6,357 bases of DNA from Holophaga sp. (GTDB taxonomy: Bacteria > Acidobacteriota > Holophagae > Holophagales > Holophagaceae). Shown one piece after another: positions 1 to 6,357 of this stretch. The stretch is from contig JARLGP010000226.1 in assembly GCA_031292735.1 (NCBI GenBank), positions 1 to 6,357 of the forward strand, given 5' to 3'. Below the pieces are notes generated by a model. That model did not search any database, was not told the DNA's origin, and saw nothing but the letters and a program-made list of their open reading frames with translations. The position numbers were made by a program, and so were the translations under genes. Every line of letters starts with the position of its first letter. Position 1 is the first letter of the stretch.

Positions 1-727
<727 letters not shown>

Positions 728-1603
728 TCAGGCGTTGGCGCCGGATACGATCTCGATGATCTGGTTGGTGATGGAAGCCTGGCGGATCTTGTTCATGTGC
801 AGCGTCAGGCGGGCGATCATATCCTCGGCGTTGCTGCTGGCTTTGTCCATGGCGGCCATGCGGGCTCCGTGCTCGCTGGCGGAACTCTCCAGCAGGGTGC
901 TCAGGAACGTGGTGTCGATGAACCGGGGCAGCAGGGCCGAGAGCACCGCGGTCGGGCTCGGCTCCAGCAGGTGCGGCACCCCGCCGGGATCGGGTTCCCG
1001 GTCGTCGATCTGCATGGGGAAGATGCGATGGACCATGGGGAGCTGGGTGAGGGCCGAACTGAAGTAGTTGTAGATGACGTAGAGCGCGTCGATCTCGCCG
1101 CTCTCATACTGCCGGGCGGCCTGGGCGGAGATCTGCTCGGCCAGGTGGGCGAAGTTGGGCAGGGCGGCGCCCAGGAACTCCTGGTCGACGGTGTAGCCGC
1201 CCTTCCGGGCCCATTCCAGGGCCCGCTTGCCCACCACGTCCAGGTGGGCCAGTTCGCCGGTGCTTTCGTGCACGAACTGGGTGGCCTGGCGCAGCACGTT
1301 GGCGTTGAACCCGCCGCACAGGCCCTTGTCGCTGGCGATCACCACCAGCCGGATGCGCTTCTCCTCGCGGGGGGCGAGGAAGGCCTGGGCGAGGGGGCTC
1401 TGGATGGCGTCGGCACCGCCCTGGAAGCGGGCCACCACGCTGCGCACCACCTCGGTCATCTTGTTGGAGTAGGGACGAAGCGCCAGCAGCCGCTCCTTGG
1501 ATTTCCGCAGCTTCACCGCGGAGATCATCTTCATGGCCTTGGTGACCTGCTGGGTGTTCTTCACCGACCGGATGCGGCGGCGAATGTCCTGTAGGCCGGC
1601 CAT
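728..1603 (-). CDS. atpG: ATP synthase F1 subunit gamma
   Basis: Gamma is the central rotor shaft: its two long terminal helices form a coiled coil inside the alpha3beta3 head, and its globular part sits on the c ring. The product is 291 residues, normal for the family (about 285-295). The N-terminal helix begins MAGLQDIRRRIRSVKNTQQV and continues through KAMKMISAVKLRKSK (about 23-37). The conserved loop SDKGLCGGFN is at 91-100. The C-terminal helix carries EHGARMAAMDKASSNAEDMI (244-263) and ends SITNQIIEIVSGANA. In that closing signature the usual pattern is I-T-x-E; here the fourth position is Gln281 (CAG at 761-763), discussed as a finding. The ATG lies 3 nt after the atpA stop. A G-run in the last atpA codons (1612-1616) is the only candidate ribosome binding site, so translation is probably coupled to atpA. 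Confidence 0.98.
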   Translation of the reverse strand: MAGLQDIRRRIRSVKNTQQVTKAMKMISAVKLRKSKERLLALRPYSNKMTEVVRSVVARFQGGADAIQSPLAQAFLAPREEKRIRLVVIASDKGLCGGFNANVLRQATQFVHESTGELAHLDVVGKRALEWARKGGYTVDQEFLGAALPNFAHLAEQISAQAARQYESGEIDALYVIYNYFSSALTQLPMVHRIFPMQIDDREPDPGGVPHLLEPSPTAVLSALLPRFIDTTFLSTLLESSASEHGARMAAMDKASSNAEDMIARLTLHMNKIRQASITNQIIEIVSGANA

Positions 1604-1606
1604 GGG

Positions 1607-3205
<1,599 letters not shown>

Positions 3206-3748
3206 TTATGCCGAAAGCAGGCGGGCCTGGAGCAGCCGAAGCTGGCCCTTGAGCGAAGCGTCGTAGACCGTGGAGCCGACCTGGGCCCTTACCCCGCCGA
3301 GCACGGAGGGGTCCTGGCGCCACTTCAGCTTGACCGTCTTGCCGGTGCGGCGGGACAGGGCCGCGGCCAGGGCCGCGCTCTGGGCCTCCGACATGGGCTG
3401 GGCGGTCTCGACTCGGGCCTCCACCACGCCCAGCCGCGCATCCACCAGTTCGTCGAACGCGGTGGCCAGTTCGTAGACGAGGTCCAGGCGGGCGGCGCGG
3501 GCCACCACGCCGAAGAACTGGCGGAGGATGGGGCTGAACCCTCCGGCCTCCAGCACCGCGTCCATGGCCTTGGCCTTCTGGCTGGGGGCCAGCAGCGGGT
3601 AGAACGCCAGCCGCTCCAGATCGGGGTTGCCGCGCACCAGGGTGGCCACCGCGGCCAGTTCCTCCTGGATCGGCACGAGGGTGCCCTGGTCCGCTGCGAT
3701 CCCGGCCAGGGCCATGGCGTAGCGCCGGGCGACGAGGCGATGGCTCAC
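3206..3748 (-). CDS. atpH: ATP synthase F1 subunit delta (OSCP family)
   Basis: Delta caps the top of F1 and joins the alpha N termini to the b/b' stalk, helping hold the stator still during rotation. The product is 180 residues, the usual length. The N-terminal helical domain (about 1-110) contains the typical VARRYAMALAGIA (6-18). The C-terminal region carries the family signature around VLGGVRAQVGSTVYDASLKG (149-168). The start is GTG at 3748, sharing four bases (GTGA) with the atpF stop. GGAGGT five bases upstream of the GTG strongly supports this start and indicates coupled translation with atpF. The sequence is divergent outside these motifs, as is normal for delta. Identity is secure from sequence and position between b and alpha. 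Confidence 0.96.
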   Translation of the reverse strand: MSHRLVARRYAMALAGIAADQGTLVPIQEELAAVATLVRGNPDLERLAFYPLLAPSQKAKAMDAVLEAGGFSPILRQFFGVVARAARLDLVYELATAFDELVDARLGVVEARVETAQPMSEAQSAALAAALSRRTGKTVKLKWRQDPSVLGGVRAQVGSTVYDASLKGQLRLLQARLLSA

Positions 3749-4422
3749 TTGGCACCTCCCACTTGGTCAATGGCCTGGTCCATCACCTGGTCGGCCACCG
3801 GGCCCTGCACCTGGGCCTCCAGCCGCCTGGCCGCGCCGGTCACCGCCAGTTCGGACACCAGGGCGCGCAGGGCGGCTTCCGCCTGGCGCGCCTGGGCGTC
3901 GATCTCGGCGCGGGTCTGGAGCAGGATCTGGGCGGATTCGGCCTTGGCCGATTCCAGGATCCGCTGCTTCTCGGCTTCGGCGTCGGCGTCGGCCTTGGCC
4001 ATGATGCCCTCCAGCTCCTGCTGGAGCCCGGCCATGCGGTCCTCCAGCTCCTGGATCTGCCGGCCGGCCTCGGCCTTGTCCCGTTCCGCCTGGGACAGCT
4101 TCTCCTCCAGCTCCTTGCTGCGGGCCTTGAACGCCGAGGACAGCGCGCCCTTCAGCAGGAACCAGAGCAGGCCGGCGAACAGGATGAAGTTGAACACCGT
4201 CACTCCGAACTGGGCTCCGGTGCCCAGGTGCTGGCCGAACAGCACCACGTCGGGATGGTGCGGGTGGGCCGCGTGGCCTTCCTCGGCCTCGGCCTGGCCC
4301 TGGACTTCCGTCTGGGCCGCGGGCGGGTGCGGCGCCTGGGCCATGGCCGCGGCGTCCGGGGCGGTCAGGGCGAACACCAGGATGAACGGGGCGAGCAGGG
4401 CGATCGGTCGAAGTTTCATCAC
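3745..4422 (-). CDS. atpF: ATP synthase F0 subunit b, with signal-like N-terminal leader
   Basis: Subunit b is a membrane-anchored helix of the peripheral stalk that links F0 to delta and F1. The product is 225 residues, much longer than the roughly 156 of E. coli b. Residues 1-30 look like a secretion signal: basic start MMKLRP, a hydrophobic stretch to about residue 20, then an Ala-rich end with candidate A-x-A sites at 24-30. Residues 31-58 are rich in Pro, Ala, Glu and His, including HAAHPHHP at 50-57. The real anchor helix is about 72-92 (around FNFILFAGLLWFLLKG), and 98-200 is a charged, Ala-rich coiled coil. The first codon is GTG at 4422, immediately followed by ATG at 4419. A weak AGGCGG seven bases before the GTG slightly favours the GTG. 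Only 1 nt separates it from the atpF' stop, so coupling is likely. Similar long b proteins with leaders occur, as I recall, in Geobacter and Acidobacteriota. Confidence 0.94.
   Translation of the reverse strand: MMKLRPIALLAPFILVFALTAPDAAAMAQAPHPPAAQTEVQGQAEAEEGHAAHPHHPDVVLFGQHLGTGAQFGVTVFNFILFAGLLWFLLKGALSSAFKARSKELEEKLSQAERDKAEAGRQIQELEDRMAGLQQELEGIMAKADADAEAEKQRILESAKAESAQILLQTRAEIDAQARQAEAALRALVSELAVTGAARRLEAQVQGPVADQVMDQAIDQVGGAK
3754..3759 (-). promoter_or_regulatory. Ribosome binding site of atpH
   Basis: GGAGGT on the minus strand lies within the last codons of atpF, five bases before the GTG start of atpH. It fixes the GTG at 3748 as the start even though it overlaps the atpF stop codon. 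Confidence 0.8.
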
Positions 4423-4423
4423 G

Positions 4424-4945
4424 TCATGCCCGCCTGAGAAGATGCTGCACCATGGATTCCGAAAGGGCCTCCACCTGGGTCAGCAGCTCCGCCTTGGCCG
4501 CCTCCTGGGCGGTGCCCAGCTGGGCCAGGGCCGCGGCGCGCACCTCGCCGGCCTGCTTCCGGGCCTGTTCCAGCAGGGCCTCCTTCTCCCGGCCGGCGGC
4601 CGTGGCCAGGGCCTTGCGGTGCTCGAAGGCCTTGCCCCGCAGTTCGCGCAGGCGGGCCGCGTAGTCGGCCTGGCGTTCCTCCACCAGGGCGGTCGCTTCG
4701 GCCCGTTTGGCGGCCCCGGACTGGATCTCCGCCTCCCGGTCGTCCATGACCCGGACCAGGGGTTTGAAGAAGACCTGCTTCATGAACAAGAAAAGACAGG
4801 TAACCAGGACCATGACGAAGATCAGGGTCCCCGCATCCAGCTTCATGGGGTCGGGCAGCGTGTCCATGAACCCCTTGGACGCTTCCGTCCCGCTCGCCGC
4901 CAGGACTCCGGACTGCCAGATTGATGCCATCACATCGGGAAACAC
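4424..4945 (-). CDS. atpF': ATP synthase F0 subunit b' (second b-type stalk subunit)
   Basis: This is the second peripheral-stalk subunit, expected to pair with b as a heterodimer, as in photosynthetic bacteria, chloroplasts and several other phyla. It is called atpX or atpF2 in some genomes. The product is 173 residues. A short N-terminal part without a signal peptide is followed by one membrane helix (about 39-58, around LIFVMVLVTCLFLFMKQVFF). The typical junction FKPLVRVMDDREAEI comes next (60-74), then a long Ala/Glu/Arg/Lys-rich coiled coil to the C terminus. The start is GTG at 4945, supported by GGGAGGG four bases upstream; the ATG at codon 6 is too far from that site. It is the first gene of this operon: upstream lie only noncoding DNA and divergent tRNA genes, not atpB or atpE. 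The b' rather than b assignment rests on position, the lack of a leader and the MDDRE motif, and the two labels could be swapped. Confidence 0.92.
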   Translation of the reverse strand: MFPDVMASIWQSGVLAASGTEASKGFMDTLPDPMKLDAGTLIFVMVLVTCLFLFMKQVFFKPLVRVMDDREAEIQSGAAKRAEATALVEERQADYAARLRELRGKAFEHRKALATAAGREKEALLEQARKQAGEVRAAALAQLGTAQEAAKAELLTQVEALSESMVQHLLRRA

Positions 4946-4949
4946 AAGT

Positions 4950-4956
4950 CCCTCCC
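4950..4956 (-). promoter_or_regulatory. Ribosome binding site of atpF'
   Basis: GGGAGGG on the minus strand lies four bases before the GTG at 4945. It supports GTG as the start of the first gene of the operon over the ATG at codon 6. Confidence 0.75.
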
Positions 4957-5121
4957 AAAACCTGATATCAACGCCTCAAACCCGGAGTCCCGCGAAAGAC
5001 GGCCGAGTCCAGAATGCTGCGGGTAAACTAGGATTCTCGCAAGTTCCTTCGCATTGCTCAAGCTCGGGTTTTAACCTTGACCTCGGAATGGAACCGTGGG
5101 AAGCTGTTCCTTCGGCGATAC
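4957..5121. promoter_or_regulatory. Divergent intergenic region between the atp operon and the tRNA genes
   Basis: These 165 bases must hold the promoter for the minus-strand atp operon and the one for the plus-strand tRNAs. The region is visibly less GC-rich than the genes. On the plus strand TTGACC at 5077-5082 resembles a -35 box, but no good -10 lies 16-18 bases after it. A perfect 8-bp palindrome TGATATCA (4963-4970) sits 18 bases upstream of the b' start codon. An inverted repeat GGAAC/GTTCC (5090-5094 and 5106-5110) lies just before tRNA-Val. No convincing atp promoter or protein-coding frame was found. Placement of promoters here is inferred from gene orientation. Confidence 0.45.
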
Positions 5122-5197
5122 GGGCGATTAGCTCAGTCGGTAGAGCAGCTGCTTTACACGCAGCATGTCGGCGGTTCGAGTCCGTCATCGCCCACCA
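5122..5197 (+). tRNA. tRNA-Val (anticodon UAC)
   Basis: A complete cloverleaf of 76 nt is visible. The acceptor stem GGGCGAT (5122-5128) pairs with ATCGCCC (5187-5193). The D stem is GCTC/GAGC (5131-5134, 5143-5146). The anticodon stem GCTGC/GCAGC (5148-5152, 5160-5164) encloses loop TTTACAC with anticodon TAC at 5155-5157, which decodes GTA and, by wobble, other valine codons. The T arm is GGCGG-TTCGAGT-CCGTC (5170-5186) with one G-U pair. Discriminator A (5194) and an encoded CCA end (5195-5197) follow. It is first of a two-tRNA unit, 37 nt before tRNA-Asp. Confidence 0.97.
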
Positions 5198-5234
5198 GAA
5201 ATGGTGAATTTGACAGGTAGTTTTTGTAATACCG

Positions 5235-5311
5235 GGGGTTGTAGCTCAGTTGGTTAGAGTGACGGCCTGTCACGCCGTAGGTCGCGGGTTCGAGTCCCGT
5301 CAGCCCCGCCA
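5235..5311 (+). tRNA. tRNA-Asp (anticodon GUC)
   Basis: A complete cloverleaf of 77 nt is visible. The acceptor stem GGGGTTG (5235-5241) pairs with CAGCCCC (5301-5307), including one G-U pair. The D stem is GCTC/GAGT (5244-5247, 5257-5260). The anticodon stem ACGGC/GCCGT (5262-5266, 5274-5278) encloses loop CTGTCAC with anticodon GTC at 5269-5271. The T arm is GCGGG-TTCGAGT-CCCGT (5284-5300). Discriminator G (5308) is the aspartate identity base, and CCA is encoded (5309-5311). It is probably cotranscribed with tRNA-Val, and an intrinsic terminator follows ten bases later. Confidence 0.97.
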
Positions 5312-5320
5312 ATAGAAGGA

Positions 5321-5345
5321 AGCGCCCACTGGGCGCTTTTTTTTT
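5321..5345 (+). terminator. Intrinsic terminator of the tRNA-Val/tRNA-Asp unit
   Basis: AGCGCCC (5321-5327) pairs perfectly with GGGCGCT (5331-5337) across a 3-base ACT loop. The T run spans 5337-5345, its first T also closing the stem. The GC-rich stem and unbroken T run on the plus strand make this a strong rho-independent terminator. It ends the tRNA transcript and should insulate der from it. Confidence 0.93.
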
Positions 5346-5422
5346 CTCCGGCCCCCGCCCCCATTCCCAGTGCAATACCATGAATTCTGGGCGTTTCTGC
5401 CCACCGCTTCCCCGGTCGCCCC
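5346..5422 (+). other. C-rich leader upstream of der
   Basis: This 77-nt gap lies between the terminator and the der start. It opens with a C-rich tract (about 5347-5362) and has no recognisable -35/-10 pair. The 20 bases before the ATG contain no purine-rich Shine-Dalgarno sequence. A weak AT-richer patch around CAATACCATGAATT (5373-5386) is the only candidate for a promoter core. A short inverted repeat, CCCAG/CTGGG (5366-5370, 5387-5391), has a 16-base loop and is probably chance. Confidence 0.35.
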
Positions 5423-6357
5423 ATGAAACTCCCGCTCGTTGCCCTTTGTGGCCGTCCCAATGTTGGGAAGTCCACCCTCTTCAACCGCCTCACCCGCACC
5501 CGGGCCGCCCTGGTGCACGACCTTCCGGGCATGACCCGGGATCGCAGCTACGGTACAGTGACCTGCCTGTCGGAGGAGGGGGATCCCGAGGAGGTGTTCG
5601 AGCTGGCCGACACCGGCGGGCTGGACTTCGAGGGCGACGACGTCATCACCATGGGCATCACCCGCATCGCCGAGGCGGCCATGCAGGAGGCCCACGTGCT
5701 GGTCCTCATGGTGGACGCCCGGGACGGCTGGAACCCCGGGGACGCCGAGATCGCGGCCCGGATCCGGCCCCAGGGCAAGCCGGTCATCCTGGTGGTGAAC
5801 AAGATCGACGGGGTGCCGAGCGCCGCTCCGGACGGCGCCTTCTACGGGCTGGGGTTCGACGAAGTGCACGTGGTTTCCGCCAGCCACGGGGACGGGGTGC
5901 CGGAGCTGCTGAACAGCATCCGCGAGCGGCTGCCGTTCCACCGCACCCAGGAGGAGGCGGAGGTGCATGACCCCGCCGAGGAGCTGCGCTTCGCCATGAT
6001 CGGCCGGCCCAACGTGGGCAAGTCCTCGCTGGCCAACCGGCTGCTGGGCTACGAGCGCAGCCTGGTGAGCGACGTGGCCGGCACCACCCGGGACACGGTG
6101 GATACCGTGTTCCACGTGAACGACCGGATCTACCGGCTGATCGACACCGCCGGCATCCGGCGCAAGGGCAAGACCCACGAAGGGGCCGAGAAGCTTTCCA
6201 TCCTCAAGGCCAAGCAGGCCATGGCCCGGGCCGACGTGTCGCTGCTGCTGATCGACGCGGTGGAAGGCGTCACCCACCAGGACGCGGTCATCGCCGGCTA
6301 CGCCCAGGAGGCTGGCGCCGCGGTGGTGCTGGTGGTGAACAAGTGGGACCTGGTGGA
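5423..6357 (+). CDS. der: Ribosome-assembly GTPase Der (EngA), N-terminal 311 residues (gene runs off the right edge)
   Basis: Der is an essential GTPase with two tandem G domains that acts in late maturation of the 50S ribosomal subunit. The frame from ATG at 5423 stays open to the window end. G domain 1 shows GRPNVGKS (10-17), DTGG (63-66), NKID (126-129) and SAS (152-154). An acidic linker (about 172-188) leads to G domain 2, with GRPNVGKSS (194-202), AGTTRD (219-224), DTAG (241-244) and NKWD (306-309). The tandem GRPNVGKS pair identifies Der and excludes single-domain Era or TrmE. The rest of domain 2 and the C-terminal KH-like domain lie beyond the edge; full-length family members are about 440-490 residues. 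No in-frame start exists close upstream, and MKLPLVALCGRPNVGKS places the P-loop at the normal distance from the N terminus. No clear Shine-Dalgarno sequence precedes it. It lies downstream of, but terminator-separated from, the two tRNA genes. Confidence 0.97.
   Translation, partial: MKLPLVALCGRPNVGKSTLFNRLTRTRAALVHDLPGMTRDRSYGTVTCLSEEGDPEEVFELADTGGLDFEGDDVITMGITRIAEAAMQEAHVLVLMVDARDGWNPGDAEIAARIRPQGKPVILVVNKIDGVPSAAPDGAFYGLGFDEVHVVSASHGDGVPELLNSIRERLPFHRTQEEAEVHDPAEELRFAMIGRPNVGKSSLANRLLGYERSLVSDVAGTTRDTVDTVFHVNDRIYRLIDTAGIRRKGKTHEGAEKLSILKAKQAMARADVSLLLIDAVEGVTHQDAVIAGYAQEAGAAVVLVVNKWDLV

Noticed and set aside
4976..5188. A 70-codon minus-strand open frame across the intergenic region and tRNA-Val
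   Set aside because: Part of it is the complement of the tRNA. There is no ribosome binding site or recognisable protein feature.
5122..5311. tRNA pair as a possible integration site for a mobile element
   Set aside because: Both tRNAs are complete. There is no integrase, no duplicated tRNA 3' end and no composition shift nearby.
5300..6277. A 325-codon open frame on the minus strand opposite der
   Set aside because: It is antisense to a clear Der reading frame, has the same Gly/His/Val-rich shadow composition, and runs into the terminator and the end of the tRNA-Asp gene.

Overview
This window is a GC-rich bacterial chromosome segment that looks entirely housekeeping. It holds most of an F-type ATP synthase operon on the minus strand, a short tRNA pair on the plus strand, and the first two thirds of the ribosome-assembly GTPase gene der, also on the plus strand. 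I did not find a defence system, mobile element, CRISPR array or other accessory module. The strong GC bias in third codon positions, the paired b' and b stalk subunits, a b subunit with a secretion-type leader, and an atp cluster that starts at b' without a or c genes together suggest an Acidobacteriota (Holophaga/Geothrix-like) or deltaproteobacterial-type organism. That assignment is inference from memory of those families, not a database result.

Layout. Minus strand, in transcription order from right to left: atpF' (b', 4945-4424), atpF (b, 4422-3745), atpH (delta, 3748-3206), atpA (alpha, 3175-1607), atpG (gamma, 1603-728), atpD (beta, 700 to beyond the left edge). Junctions are tight: 1 nt, a 4-nt GTGA overlap, 30, 3 and 27 nt. 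This is one polycistronic unit, and epsilon (atpC) is expected to the left. Bases 4946-5121 separate the operon from the divergent plus-strand genes and should carry both promoters. Next come tRNA-Val(UAC) at 5122-5197, tRNA-Asp(GUC) at 5235-5311 and a strong intrinsic terminator at 5321-5345. A 77-nt C-rich leader then precedes der, which starts at 5423 and runs off the right edge.

How the genes work together. b', b and delta form the peripheral stalk; alpha, beta and gamma form the catalytic head and rotor shaft. The membrane a subunit and the c ring, needed for a proton- or sodium-driven enzyme, are not encoded here and must lie elsewhere. The tRNAs and der belong to the translation machinery and are only neighbours of the atp genes.

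The points worth a second look are small: an insertion of about 12 residues in alpha just before its Walker B strand, a glutamine in place of the signature glutamate near the gamma C terminus, the signal-like leader and His-rich segment of b, the split operon, GTG starts in all three stalk genes, and the lack of a Shine-Dalgarno sequence before der.
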